Shown: positions 34,644 to 43,768, numbered from the stretch's first letter. The stretch: 64,000 nt of DNA from UBA9647 sp049522195 (GCA_049522195.1 JBEKOB010000004.1:24630-88629), one strand, 5' to 3'. Program-made: numbers and translations. The notes: generated by a model from the letters alone, not told the origin.

Positions 34644-35320
34644 AACGCATGCTGATTGTCGAGGACGACAAAGCTATACTCCGGGGTCTGATCGACAGCT
34701 TCAAGGCCGAGCATTTTGAGGTGGAGACTTCATCTGACGGTGAAGAAGGATACATGTTTGCGAGAAGGAGGAAGTTCGACCTTATCATACTTGATGTAAT
34801 GCTTCCCGGGATGAACGGGCTCGACATCTGCAAACAGCTTCGAGTAGACGGCGTCAAGACTCCCATCCTGATGCTTACCGGCAAAGGGGAGGAGATTGAC
34901 AAGGTCATGGGTCTAGAACTGGGCGCGGATGACTACATCACGAAGCCGTTCAGCATGAAGGAACTCATCGCCCGAGTCAAAGCGGTCCTGCGTCGTCAAT
35001 CGGACATTCGTACTGCCTTGACCGAGGCAACCTTTGGGGACGTATTCGTCGATTTCAAGAAGCAAGAAGCAACCAAAGGAAAGAAGTCGCTGGATTTAAG
35101 TGCGAAGGAGTTTCAGTTGCTGAAGTACTTCGCCGAACGCGAAGGCGAGGTCATTTCACGCAATCAACTTCTCGACGATGTTTGGGGGTATGAGGCGATG
35201 CCCACCACTCGGACTGTAGACAACTATATTCTTTCGCTCCGCAAGAAAATCGAATCAGATCCATCGAAGCCGAAGCATCTTCTCACCATCCATACCGCCG
35301 GCTACAAGTTTGTGAAATAG
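34640..35320 (+). CDS. OmpR/PhoB-family response regulator
   Basis: 226 residues. The receiver domain (1-120) has the acidic pocket EDD at 8-10, the phospho-acceptor D52 in LIILDVMLPG, Thr in LMLTG and Lys in DYITKPFS. The winged-helix DNA-binding domain (about 130-226) includes LSAKEFQLLKYFAEREGEVISRNQLLDDVWGY and ends with TVDNYILSLRKKIE...YKFV. It is translationally coupled to the upstream kinase. The next gene, a small beta-barrel 86 nt downstream, is an obvious candidate target, but I see no operator. Confidence 0.95.
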   Translation: MKRMLIVEDDKAILRGLIDSFKAEHFEVETSSDGEEGYMFARRRKFDLIILDVMLPGMNGLDICKQLRVDGVKTPILMLTGKGEEIDKVMGLELGADDYITKPFSMKELIARVKAVLRRQSDIRTALTEATFGDVFVDFKKQEATKGKKSLDLSAKEFQLLKYFAEREGEVISRNQLLDDVWGYEAMPTTRTVDNYILSLRKKIESDPSKPKHLLTIHTAGYKFVK

Positions 35321-35406
35321 CATAGATCTTGACCACCTTTTCTGATGTCCTAATCAACGGATCCGCTTGTCCAGTTGATCTCCTTTCAAAATCCAGGGAG
35401 GATTCG

Positions 35407-36000
35407 ATGCGTACACTCGTGGCTGTGGTAGCTCTGAGCGCTTTCATCTGTTCCGGTTCGATCGCTCAGTTCAGAAAAGGTAACGTTGAGCTTTCCATGA
35501 ACGCCAGTCTCGGTTCGAGGAGTATAAAGGTCTCGAGCCGCGGCTATGAGGATTCGGAGAGCTACAATTTTGTGTACTTTGGTGTGTCTTCAGGGATTTT
35601 TGTGACGCAAGGTCTTTCGATTGAGCCTGAGATTGCGTTCATGGCGATGGAGAAACAATTCCCAACGTGGTATTTTCTGGGAAATGTCTCCTACACTTAC
35701 GCGAATGAAGGGGCAAAGCTGGCGCCCTTTATCCGTGCCGGTATTGGTGTCTCAAACGGAATCCCTGTGCTCCCTGGAACGATGGCTGTTTTCAGGACAA
35801 CGGATAATCTCGATCTGCAGGTGCTCAATATCGGGGGTGGCGTGAAATACCAGATTGCGGGGGCAACGTATCTTCGAGCTGAAGCAAACTACAAACATTA
35901 CTCTTGGAGTCGGACCCTTTATGCTGCGAGTTCTTCGACGGACTACTCGTACGGGGATCTTGGGTTACTGATCGGGTTATCCGTCCTTCTTGGCGAGTAA
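35407..36000 (+). CDS. small outer-membrane beta-barrel protein
   Basis: 197 residues with a signal peptide (MRTLVAVVALSAFICSGSIA). AGGGAGGA before the ATG at 35407 fixes the start. The mature part alternates hydrophobic and polar residues in about eight strands (NVELSMNASLGSRS, NFVYFGVSSGIFV, APFIRAGIGVSNG, LQVLNIGGGVKYQ) and ends LLIGLSVLLGE, the pattern of OmpX/OmpA-like 8-stranded barrels. The function is unknown; position suggests it belongs to the two-component regulon. Confidence 0.7.
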   Translation: MRTLVAVVALSAFICSGSIAQFRKGNVELSMNASLGSRSIKVSSRGYEDSESYNFVYFGVSSGIFVTQGLSIEPEIAFMAMEKQFPTWYFLGNVSYTYANEGAKLAPFIRAGIGVSNGIPVLPGTMAVFRTTDNLDLQVLNIGGGVKYQIAGATYLRAEANYKHYSWSRTLYAASSSTDYSYGDLGLLIGLSVLLGE

Positions 36001-36023
36001 GAAGGGCAATGACTGACAACAGC

Positions 36024-36049
36024 AAGGGGCAAGCTCATACTTGCCCCTT
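36024..36049 (+). terminator. probable terminator after the beta-barrel gene
   Basis: Stem AAGGGGCAA / TTGCCCCTT with an 8-nt loop and only TTT behind it. It is short of a full U-tract but well placed, 24 nt after the stop. Confidence 0.6.
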
Positions 36050-36102
36050 TGATATTCCGTGTGTCCATTGCGACCCTGGACACCAGTCTCCATTGCCTGC
36101 CG

Positions 36103-36771
36103 CTAGAACTTCAGATGCTGTTCCCACCTTCTAAAGAGCTCTGCGGTTGCCTTCACATCCCCTAGACAGTAATTGGCGATCTCCTGAAACTTCTTCTCCC
36201 CAAACAGTCGGCCGAGATCGAGACCTGTGATTCCATGGGCTTTTGGGCTCTCAATGCCGAATGATTTACAGTAGAAGTCGAGACTGAATTTTCGCGTCGC
36301 CCCATAAAACGTCAACTGATCAAGCAGATCACAATGGACCGAAGCATCGTAGCGGTACGGCATGAGGTTGCGCGAGGGCTTGACCTCGAGGATTGCTGAG
36401 CGGATGAGCAGGAACGGACAGTCAAATCCGCGTCCATTGAAGGTGATGAACTGGTCGTACCTTGTGACGTCATTCCAGAAGATTGTGAGAATCTCTTTTT
36501 CCGGACAGGAAATAAAATGAACCTGCCCATCTTCGGATTGAGACTCGCCCTCCGTATCAGACTGGAAGATGACCTTGCCACGGTTGGTATCCGGATTGAG
36601 CATGCCGATCGCAATGATCTGGGCCGTCGTAGGGTAGAGGCTGAGTTTCTGGATCGCTTCCTCTTTCTCCTCGTCTGAGTCCGCGAATTTCAAGAGGTAT
36701 TCCTGCCGGACTTCATCGAACGACTCAAGGGGGTAGCCCAGAGTCTCAATGTCGATCACAACGCGAGCCAT
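36103..36771 (-). CDS. predicted 3'-5' exonuclease, PolB-exonuclease-like (DnaQ fold)
   Basis: 222 residues. A stand-alone DEDDy exonuclease domain: Exo I VVIDIET (residues 4-10), Exo II FITFNGRGFDCPFL, and Exo III with YCLGDVKAT (Tyr and Asp of YxxxD). FISCPEKEILTIFW and SLDFYCKSFGI fill the spaces as in the PF10108-type family, relatives of the B-family polymerase proofreading domain. Likely cytoplasmic DNA or RNA trimming; the biological role is not known. It is followed by two transporters on the same strand. Confidence 0.82.
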   Translation of the reverse strand: MARVVIDIETLGYPLESFDEVRQEYLLKFADSDEEKEEAIQKLSLYPTTAQIIAIGMLNPDTNRGKVIFQSDTEGESQSEDGQVHFISCPEKEILTIFWNDVTRYDQFITFNGRGFDCPFLLIRSAILEVKPSRNLMPYRYDASVHCDLLDQLTFYGATRKFSLDFYCKSFGIESPKAHGITGLDLGRLFGEKKFQEIANYCLGDVKATAELFRRWEQHLKF

Positions 36772-36780
36772 GGAGTTTCC

Positions 36781-37824
36781 TCAGGCCGTGATTCGATACT
36801 GTTTGAGTCCCCAGTGTGTTTCGACTGCAGCCACTTTGAGGATTGTGTAGAGCGGGATGACCAGCAGCATGCCGAGGACTCCCATTAACTGATTCCCGAC
36901 GATCAGCACTATGATGACCGTCAAGGGATGCATATCAACAGTTTTCGCAAAACAGAGTGGTTGAACGATGATATTGTCTATCGTTTGTATGACGAGCGTC
37001 AGGATCGCGATCGGGGGAATCAAACTCAGATCTCCCGTCTGGGTCACCGACAGAAGGAACACAGGAAGCACGCCGATGAACGGACCGACATACGGGATGA
37101 GGTTTGCCAACCCCGCAATCACACCCATCAAGATCGCGTACTTCACACCGATAATATAGAATCCGATAATGTTCAGAATCCCCACAACCACCGAGTCGAG
37201 TATCCATCCCCGCAAATATCCCACAAGCTCCTTCTGGATTTTACTCACAACGTTCAATGTCATCTCAAAATACTTATTTGGAACACGCTCAAGGAGACGC
37301 TTGACCGCACGGTCGCCTTCTGAAAGCGCGAAGTATGTGACGAAAGGGATTATCAGGAAACTGAAGGCCGAACTCGCTCCAGACGCAGCATCCTGAACCA
37401 TCGACTGCACGCTCTCGTCGATCATCGCGCGAATTCTGTGAGATGCGGTCTCTGGATTGACGAGCGGTATGCCCTTTGTTATGTTGCGGACCAGTTCGTC
37501 GAGTTTCTGATCGAGCGGAAAGTTCCGGAACCCGGCGTACAGCTCACGGACGTGGTTGAGGATAACCGGTATTCCATTGGCCGCGTTAAACAAGATGAAG
37601 AGGACAAGCAGAAGGAATACGATGGCGACCGAAATGGAACGACTCACGCCCAGGTGAATCTCGAGGAACCTGACCGGCGGGCGCAGCATGAATGCCAGCA
37701 GGAGGGCGAGGATCAGGGCAACCAGGAGCGACGGGAACAAACAGGCAATCGAAAAAGCAGCAGTCAGTACTGCGATTAGAGCGGTAACCCTGAGCGCCGG
37801 ATTCGTGGTATAGGTTGTGAGCAT
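36781..37824 (-). CDS. AI-2E family transporter (PerM/YdiK-type), copy 2 of tandem pair
   Basis: 347 residues, eight predicted helices. Family blocks: LLALLLAFMLRPPVRFLE near the N-terminus, FLIIPFVTYFALSEGDR, NKYFEMTLNVVSKIQKELVGYLRGW, LANLIPYVGPFIG and IIVQPLCFAKTVDMHPLTVIIVLIVGNQLMG. Members have been linked to Na+/H+ antiport, AI-2 export or unknown substrates. I start at ATG 37824; this gives exactly the length of the upstream paralog, while the upstream TTG would overlap it. The two copies share order, length and C-terminus (KQYRITA against KNYRITA), a tandem duplication. Confidence 0.9.
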   Translation of the reverse strand: MLTTYTTNPALRVTALIAVLTAAFSIACLFPSLLVALILALLLAFMLRPPVRFLEIHLGVSRSISVAIVFLLLVLFILFNAANGIPVILNHVRELYAGFRNFPLDQKLDELVRNITKGIPLVNPETASHRIRAMIDESVQSMVQDAASGASSAFSFLIIPFVTYFALSEGDRAVKRLLERVPNKYFEMTLNVVSKIQKELVGYLRGWILDSVVVGILNIIGFYIIGVKYAILMGVIAGLANLIPYVGPFIGVLPVFLLSVTQTGDLSLIPPIAILTLVIQTIDNIIVQPLCFAKTVDMHPLTVIIVLIVGNQLMGVLGMLLVIPLYTILKVAAVETHWGLKQYRITA

Positions 37825-37874
37825 CAGATCTTTCGGCTGAGCGTGACGTGAGCGGCCGGCCCACGGTTGTAACC

Positions 37875-38918
37875 TCAAGCCGTAATGCGGTAGTTCTTGA
37901 GGCCCCAGAACGATTCAACTGCGGATATTTTGATAATTGTGGCCAACGGAATTGCGAGGAGCATGCCCCCAACGCCCATCATCTCGTGGCCGACGAGGAG
38001 AAGCAGGATGACGGTTAGCGGATGCATATCCACCGATTTGGCGAAACACAACGGCTGGACAACAAAATCATCGATCATCCGGATAACGAGCGCCATAATG
38101 ATGATTGGTCCAACCATCCCGAAATTCCCTTGCTGCGTCAGGGAAACGAGGATCGCAAGGCTCGCTCCCACAATTGGTCCGAGATAGGGGACGAGGTTCG
38201 CGATGCCCGCCAGAACACCGATAATGATGGAGTACTGAATCCCGAGAATTGTGAGGCCGACTATACTGAGAAGGCCGACAATCATGGAGTCGAGAAGCCA
38301 TCCCTTAAGATACCCGACAAGTTGATGCCGGATCTTTTGCATGACGTTCAAGGTCATCTCGAAATACCGGTTTGGCACCCGCTCGATAAGGGTGGTGAAC
38401 GCACGCCGTCCGTCTGCTAGGATGAAATATGTCACGAACGGGACGATCACGAGTGTCACGAGTGTGCCCAGAGCTTTCTGGAGCGATGCGCCCGCCTCAT
38501 CGGTTGCGCGTTCAATCATTCCCTGGATCGATTGTGCGAGCGAAGCGCTGTTGATAAAAGGAAGCGTTCCTTCGAGGCCTTTGGTCAGCTCCTGGAGTTT
38601 CGATTCAAAGGGGAACTGGCGAATCTGGTCATGGATCGTAATAAGATGGTCGAGAGCGACCGGTATCAGGAGAGAGAGAATGTAGACGAGAGACCCGCCG
38701 ATGGTGATGAACGTTGCAATGATCGCTGGTACCCGCTTCATTCCGAATCGGCTTTCGATTGCAGAAACAAAGGGGCCAAGAATGAACGCTGCCAGCGCTG
38801 AGAGGATCAGTGCAAGAACGAGATCGGGGAAAAAGGATGCAATCCAGAACGCCAAAGCGATGGATGCGATCAGAAGCGTCACTTTGATGATGGGATGGCT
38901 GGGGGCTACAGGTTTCAT
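37875..38918 (-). CDS. AI-2E family transporter (PerM/YdiK-type), copy 1 of tandem pair
   Basis: 347 residues, the same architecture as its downstream neighbour: LALILSALAAFILGPFVS, VIVPFVTYFILADGRR, NRYFEMTLNVMQKIRHQLVGYLKGW, ANLVPYLGPIVG, VQPLCFAKSVDMHPLTVILLLLVGHEMMG. It lies 6 nt after recX, so it may be transcribed with the recA group. A third, more divergent family member is at 57192-58502. The substrate is unknown. Confidence 0.9.
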   Translation of the reverse strand: MKPVAPSHPIIKVTLLIASIALAFWIASFFPDLVLALILSALAAFILGPFVSAIESRFGMKRVPAIIATFITIGGSLVYILSLLIPVALDHLITIHDQIRQFPFESKLQELTKGLEGTLPFINSASLAQSIQGMIERATDEAGASLQKALGTLVTLVIVPFVTYFILADGRRAFTTLIERVPNRYFEMTLNVMQKIRHQLVGYLKGWLLDSMIVGLLSIVGLTILGIQYSIIIGVLAGIANLVPYLGPIVGASLAILVSLTQQGNFGMVGPIIIMALVIRMIDDFVVQPLCFAKSVDMHPLTVILLLLVGHEMMGVGGMLLAIPLATIIKISAVESFWGLKNYRITA

Positions 38919-38924
38919 AGAATG

Positions 38925-39560
38925 TTATCGAATGACGCTACGTGCAATTTTGTACGCGACTTCGGTTGAGAATCCGCGGTTCAGCAGGTAGTCTGCCAGT
39001 CGCTTCTGGCGCACCGCAGGTTCGAGGTCGGAGAATCGTGCCCGACTCATCTTGAGTTTGCGCGCTGCCAATGCCCTGGCTGCTTCCTGCTCACTTTCGT
39101 CTGTCACGTACTCCTTGAGCACCCGTTCGGCCGCCTGAAATGAAATACCTTTGTCGAGAAGCTTTCTCCGAAGGAGCGCTCTCCCCATCGGTTTTCCCCG
39201 GAGTTTGTCCCTGATGAACATCCTCGCAAACTCAAGATCGTTTATGAGCATCAGTTCGCGAAGCCGCTCCACCGCCTCGCGTACGAGGTCCGCAGCAAAT
39301 CCCTTGCGGGTCAATTTGTCGGTGACTTCCTTTGAGCTGCGCGGACGGTATGAAATGAAGTTGACAGCAATTTGATGCGCCCGTTCGCGGGAGTCTGCCA
39401 GAATGATCCCGTCGATAGTGTCCTGGTCAATCGACTTCCCGTTGTGGAGCCCAGTCTTTGCCAGGAGGGTCTCGCTGACGCGAAACGCAGGATTCTCGTC
39501 AACGAAAACCTCGTATCTATTACGCTCTCGCCGGCATTTCTGTATCCTGGTGATGAGCAT
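38925..39560 (-). CDS. recX: regulatory protein RecX
   Basis: 211 residues. RecX binds RecA filaments and limits their growth. Family features are the helical repeats with AVNFISYRPRSSKEVTDKL, LNDLEF-like LINDLEFARMFIRDKLRGKPMGRALLRRKL and the final YLLNRGFSTEVAYKIA. I start at ATG 39560; the frame is open 15 codons further up without a ribosome site. It lies 110 nt downstream of recA on the same strand, the usual pairing. Confidence 0.9.
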   Translation of the reverse strand: MLITRIQKCRRERNRYEVFVDENPAFRVSETLLAKTGLHNGKSIDQDTIDGIILADSRERAHQIAVNFISYRPRSSKEVTDKLTRKGFAADLVREAVERLRELMLINDLEFARMFIRDKLRGKPMGRALLRRKLLDKGISFQAAERVLKEYVTDESEQEAARALAARKLKMSRARFSDLEPAVRQKRLADYLLNRGFSTEVAYKIARSVIR

Positions 39561-39670
39561 GGAATCCTGCGGGCCTGGGAAAATGATGTACAACGAACCA
39601 CGCATGAGTTGTAGGACAAAGCGACGCTTCGTCCTACAGGTGGGGTCGAAACCGCAATTTCAACAACCTG

Positions 39671-40750
39671 CTAACTCTTTGCCGTCTTCTTGGATGCTGC
39701 AGCAGGTTCAGCTTTGATCGGAGCCGCTGGTGGTGCCGGTTCCGCTGGGAGTAAGCCCAGTTTACGCCGGACCGCCGTGTCGATTTCTTTCGCAAGTGCA
39801 GCGTTCGCCTGGAGATACGTTTTCACGGAATCGCGCCCCTGGCCGATTCTCTCATCCTTGTACGAGAACCACGACCCGCTCTTTGCGATGATGTTCTGCT
39901 CGACTGCCGTGTCGATAAGGTCGCCCAGCTTCGAGATTCCTTCATTATAGAGGATATCGAACAACGCTTCCTTGAAAGGAGGAGCCACCTTGTTCTTCAC
40001 AACCTTCACGCGCGTCCTGTTGCCGATAATGCTCTGACCGTCTTTCAATGCTTCGATGCGGCGGACGTCGAGGCGGACGGATGCGTAGAACTTCAGAGCA
40101 TTGCCCCCCGTTGTCGTTTCCGGATTGCCGAACATGACACCGATCTTCTGCCTCAACTGGTTAGTGAACATTACGGTCGTTTTCGATTTGCTGATGGCAG
40201 AAGTCAGTTTGCGTAACGCTTGAGACATCAAACGTGCCTGTACGCCCATCGTCGGGTCGCCCATCTCGCCTTCGATTTCTGCCCGGGGAGTCAGAGCTGC
40301 AACCGAATCGATAATGATAATATCGAGGGCGTTGCTGCGGACGAGTGTCTCGACGATCTCGAGAGCCTGTTCGCCGAACTCCGGTTGCGAGAGGAGGAGG
40401 TTGTTGACATCGACGCCCAGTTTTTTCGCGTAAGCAATGTCCAGCGCGTGCTCCGTATCGATGAACGCTGCGACGCCACCTGTCTTCTGCGCTTCCGCGA
40501 TCAAGTGGAGACAAATGGTCGTCTTTCCCGATGATTCAGGGCCGAAGATCTCGACGACGCGGCCGCGCGGTATTCCGCCGATTCCAAGCGCAGCATCGAG
40601 GGAGATCGAGCCGGTCGATATTGCGTCGATCTTCGCGATCGGACCCTCCGTGAGTTTCATGATGGCTCCCTTGCCGTGCTGCTTCTCGATCTGATCGATG
40701 GCAATCTTGAGGGCCTGAGCGCGTGCTTCTTTGTTCACTGTTTCGGACAT
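39671..40750 (-). CDS. recA: recombinase RecA
   Basis: 359 residues. The strand-exchange ATPase of homologous recombination and SOS co-protease. Walker A GPESSGKTT at 70-78, the Walker B region LDIIIIDSVAALTPRAE, loop L1 MGVQARLMSQALRKL, and loop L2 FTNQLRQKIGVMFGNPETTTGGNALKFYAS. The tail after about 330 is Ala/Pro/Lys-rich rather than acidic. It lies in the run pgsA-pgpA-cinA-thpR-recA-recX. No LexA box is evident to me upstream, where the thpR stop is 12 nt away. Confidence 0.98.
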   Translation of the reverse strand: MSETVNKEARAQALKIAIDQIEKQHGKGAIMKLTEGPIAKIDAISTGSISLDAALGIGGIPRGRVVEIFGPESSGKTTICLHLIAEAQKTGGVAAFIDTEHALDIAYAKKLGVDVNNLLLSQPEFGEQALEIVETLVRSNALDIIIIDSVAALTPRAEIEGEMGDPTMGVQARLMSQALRKLTSAISKSKTTVMFTNQLRQKIGVMFGNPETTTGGNALKFYASVRLDVRRIEALKDGQSIIGNRTRVKVVKNKVAPPFKEALFDILYNEGISKLGDLIDTAVEQNIIAKSGSWFSYKDERIGQGRDSVKTYLQANAALAKEIDTAVRRKLGLLPAEPAPPAAPIKAEPAAASKKTAKS

Positions 40751-40762
40751 GGAAACTCCTAG

Positions 40763-41326
40763 TTATGATGCAAGAGGAATAGAATTCAAGAGAGTGTATA
40801 CAGAGCCGGTTGGCTTCAACTCACTGCGTATGATGTGAATTTCGCTGCAGCGGGCTATCAACGGTTTGAAAGTAATGGATTTTAGTCTGGCTGTCAAGCG
40901 GTCGAGATTGCGATCCCCTTTCACTCTGCCAAGCGTGACGTGACCGTGAAACGGACGGTCTTCTTTCGCGAACCCAAATGAACTGCAAACCCGTTCAACG
41001 CGTTCCTGAATCCCCTGTACGTGCTCGTTTTGTTGCGTTCCGATCCACACGACTCTTGGTCGTGTGACGGTTGGGAAGGCGCCGAGCGATACAAAGGGGA
41101 GGTCAAATGGCGCTATTCCGCCAATGGAATTCTCGACCTCCTTTGCGATGAGCGGAGGCTGCGATGAGTCGACATCGCCAAGAAACTTTAACGTGATGTG
41201 AAATTTCTCGGACCCATCCCACTTTACCTCGGCCTGCGTTTCAATAAGCCGTCTCTGAATGTCGGCGAATTGTCGCTGTATTTCAGATGGAAGGGGAAGT
41301 GCTATGAATGCGCGGATCATAGACAT
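40763..41326 (-). CDS. thpR: RNA 2',3'-cyclic phosphodiesterase (2H family)
   Basis: 187 residues. The two catalytic HxTx motifs of the 2H phosphoesterases are HITLKFLG and HVTLGRVK. It opens 2',3'-cyclic phosphates on RNA to 2'-phosphates. The ATG at 41326 lies 7 nt after the cinA stop and gives SMIRAFIALPLP, the family start; a second ATG is two codons on. The frame continues upstream antisense-like within cinA and is not used. It lies between cinA and recA, a common position for this gene. Confidence 0.93.
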   Translation of the reverse strand: MSMIRAFIALPLPSEIQRQFADIQRRLIETQAEVKWDGSEKFHITLKFLGDVDSSQPPLIAKEVENSIGGIAPFDLPFVSLGAFPTVTRPRVVWIGTQQNEHVQGIQERVERVCSSFGFAKEDRPFHGHVTLGRVKGDRNLDRLTARLKSITFKPLIARCSEIHIIRSELKPTGSVYTLLNSIPLAS

Positions 41327-41333
41327 AAAAATC

Positions 41334-42587
41334 TCACAAATCGACCTTGAGGAGCTTCCTTCTGAGGAGCTCAAGCGCCGCCTGAGCAGCCCGCTCCTTG
41401 ATCCTGCGCCGTTCATCACCCAGCGTGAACCGGAGCGCCAGTGTGCCGGAGCGATCGGAATATCCGACCCATACAAGACCAACAGGCTTCTCGGCCGATC
41501 CTCCGGTTGGACCGGCGATCCCCGTGGTCGAAAGACCAATATCCGTGTTCGACTTCCTGCGTGCCCCTTCGGCCATGGCCTCGGCAACCTCGCGACTCAC
41601 GGCGCCGTGCTGCTGAATGAGCGCCGACGGAACGCCAAGATCTGCCAACTTGGCGTCGTTGCTGTACGTGATGTAAGACCGGTCAAAGTAGCTTGAGCTA
41701 CCCGGCACATTTGTGATCCTGTCTGATATAAGGCCGCCGGTGCACGATTCTGCGACAGCCAGCGTAAGATGGTGCTCGAGAAGGAGCTTCCCGATGACAT
41801 GTTCGAGCTCTTCATCACCGCTTGCGTAAATGTATTTCCCCACTTTCGCACGGATGGCTTGCTCTACCATCTCAATCTGTGCCTGAGCCGCCGCTACATT
41901 CTTTGCGCGGACTGTGATCCGAAGCCTCGTCCCGGTTGGCCCCGGAAGGAACGCTAAAGTGGTGCCGTCGCCGGGTCTGAACAACGCGTTCACGTCTCCG
42001 ATATGCTCGGCGAGGAACGACTCTCCGATGCCAGTGGTCTTCAGCGTTCGATGCTGGATCACAAGACCCGAAGCCCGATGTGCGAAGAACGGCAGTATGA
42101 ATTCCTCAACCATCGCCTTCATCTCAAAAGGAACCCCGGGCATCGCGATGAAGAACTTTTCGTTCCGTTCGAACAGGAAGCCCGGTGCCGTGCCGTGATT
42201 GTTCTGGATGACAGTGCAGGTCCTGGGAACCAAGGCTTGATCCTCATTGATTTTCTTCGGGGCAATGCCCCTGCGCTCGAAAAACCCTCGTACCCGCCGC
42301 AGTGCTTCTTCGTTCACAACCAGATCCGTTGCAAAGAACTTGCACACCGCGGTCCTGGTGATGTCATCGTGGGTCGGCCCGAGGCCCCCCGTCACGAGCA
42401 CGATGCTGCAATTGTCGAGCGCTTCGGCGAACGACTCGAGAATTGCGTCTTCCTCGTCGCCAACGGTGGTCATCCGGCTCACTGCAATACCGATTGAGTT
42501 GAGTCGCTCGGCAATGAATGCCTGATTTGTATTGATGACTTGCCCGATCAAGAGCTCGTCACCGATCGAAATGATCTCTGCTTTCAT
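41334..42587 (-). CDS. cinA: CinA family: ADP-ribose pyrophosphatase / nicotinamide-nucleotide amidase
   Basis: 417 residues, the full two-domain form. N-terminal COG1058 domain (1-250): AEIISIGDELLIGQVINTNQAFIAERL, VTGGLGPTHDDITR, MPGVPFEMKAM. C-terminal PncC domain (260-415): LTLAVAESCTGGLISDRITNVPGSSSYF, GAVSREVAEAMAEGA and STTGIAGPTGGSAEKPVGLVWV, with the Ser/Thr/Lys active site of NMN deamidase in NAD salvage. It lies between pgpA and thpR-recA, an order also known from other phyla. Confidence 0.94.
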   Translation of the reverse strand: MKAEIISIGDELLIGQVINTNQAFIAERLNSIGIAVSRMTTVGDEEDAILESFAEALDNCSIVLVTGGLGPTHDDITRTAVCKFFATDLVVNEEALRRVRGFFERRGIAPKKINEDQALVPRTCTVIQNNHGTAPGFLFERNEKFFIAMPGVPFEMKAMVEEFILPFFAHRASGLVIQHRTLKTTGIGESFLAEHIGDVNALFRPGDGTTLAFLPGPTGTRLRITVRAKNVAAAQAQIEMVEQAIRAKVGKYIYASGDEELEHVIGKLLLEHHLTLAVAESCTGGLISDRITNVPGSSSYFDRSYITYSNDAKLADLGVPSALIQQHGAVSREVAEAMAEGARRKSNTDIGLSTTGIAGPTGGSAEKPVGLVWVGYSDRSGTLALRFTLGDERRRIKERAAQAALELLRRKLLKVDL

Positions 42588-42621
42588 GCTCTGGTAGGAG
42601 AAACCTGTGAAAGAAAACTGT

Positions 42622-43143
42622 TTAGATGATCTTTATTGCAACGGCCAGCTGAAGGAGGAGGTTGGTGTAGATTGCAGACACGACGTCGTCGAGCATGACC
42701 CCGGCCCCGCCGTGAAGGTTGTCGAACCGGCGTGCCGGATATGGCTTCACAATGTCGAGAATCCTGAATATAAAGAACCCCAGCGTCGCAACAAGGATAG
42801 TCTTCGGAAGAAACAGAAGAGACACCCACATTCCCACAACTTCATCAATCGTGACTTCGCTGGGATCTTGACCGTACACTTTCTCCATTGCATCGGAGGC
42901 CCTGATGCCGAGAGCAAGGACGACAAGACTCGCGGGGAGAAGGACGTACCATCGTTCGAAACCGGGGATACAATAGAATGCAAGACCTACTGCGCTGCCA
43001 ACGGTACCTGAAGCGATCGGTGAAAATCCGGAGAACAGTCCGGAAGCGAACGCTTTCGTGACAAAACCCACTTTCGGCGACTGCGCGGGTGTTTGCTCCG
43101 GGGCGTTGTTATTCGGACTCGGTGACTCGGGTGGAAGCGCCAT
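42622..43143 (-). CDS. pgpA: phosphatidylglycerophosphatase A
   Basis: 173 residues, membrane-embedded. It removes phosphate from phosphatidylglycerophosphate. PgpA blocks: GLFSGFSPIASGTVGS, DPSEVTIDEVVGMW with acidic metal ligands, FRILDIVKPYPARRFD, and GAGVMLDDVVSAIYTN with the final Asp pair. The ATG at 43143 overlaps the 3' end of pgsA by 35 nt, so the enzyme and the one that makes its substrate are translated together. An upstream in-frame ATG (43188) is less likely. Confidence 0.93.
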   Translation of the reverse strand: MALPPESPSPNNNAPEQTPAQSPKVGFVTKAFASGLFSGFSPIASGTVGSAVGLAFYCIPGFERWYVLLPASLVVLALGIRASDAMEKVYGQDPSEVTIDEVVGMWVSLLFLPKTILVATLGFFIFRILDIVKPYPARRFDNLHGGAGVMLDDVVSAIYTNLLLQLAVAIKII

Positions 43144-43735
43144 ACAATTCTCGGACAGTCGTCCAGTTGTCGATAATGTAGAGGACACCGGTCAGCAGTG
43201 TGATTGCTGCTATGACCGCCATGCAGGCATAGAGAAGCGATTGATCCAGAAGCCGATCGAGGAGGGAACCGTAACGCAAACGAAAATATTCGGTGTCCCT
43301 CGCGATGTAAGCAAGAAGGATGTAATAGATCAGGGCGAACTGGATGAATGTCTTTGTTTTCGCACTGCGGGATGTATTGAAGGGTTTCCCTTTGAGCTCC
43401 GCGTACGAACGCAGGAAGGTGATGGCAACGTCCCGGACTACAATGACCCAAACAGTCCAGGGTGGAACCAGGTTCAAGTAGATGAAAGCAATGAGGGCGG
43501 CAGAGGTGACGATCTTATCGGCCAGCGGATCGAGGAACGTCCCCCAGCGCGTCACGTAGCCCCATCTGCGCGCAACCCACCCATCGTACCAATCCGTGAG
43601 CATCGCAATGAAGAAGACTAACGGCGACAGCTGGCGCAGCACCGGGTTCGTTGAGAACAGGAATGCGACGAAGACAGGTGCCAGCAGTATCCGAAGAAAT
43701 GTCAACTGGTTTGGGGGTGAGAATGCGAGCTTCAT
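43109..43735 (-). CDS. pgsA: CDP-diacylglycerol--glycerol-3-phosphate 3-phosphatidyltransferase
   Basis: 208 residues, about six helices. The CDP-alcohol phosphotransferase motif DGxxARxxxxxxxxGxxxDxxxD is exact: DGWVARRWGYVTRWGTFLDPLADK. It opens with PNQLTFLRILLAPVF. It makes phosphatidylglycerophosphate, which the overlapping pgpA product dephosphorylates. It is the first gene of the pgsA-pgpA-cinA-thpR-recA-recX run; a terminator for rpmB lies upstream. Confidence 0.95.
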   Translation of the reverse strand: MKLAFSPPNQLTFLRILLAPVFVAFLFSTNPVLRQLSPLVFFIAMLTDWYDGWVARRWGYVTRWGTFLDPLADKIVTSAALIAFIYLNLVPPWTVWVIVVRDVAITFLRSYAELKGKPFNTSRSAKTKTFIQFALIYYILLAYIARDTEYFRLRYGSLLDRLLDQSLLYACMAVIAAITLLTGVLYIIDNWTTVRELYGASTRVTESE

Positions 43736-43768
43736 CTCTTGTGTATTCTGGGTTCAATCACCGCCGGA

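Noticed and set aside
36781..38918. A quorum-sensing (AI-2) export system
   Set aside because: The family name does not establish AI-2 transport, and no luxS or lsr genes are here.
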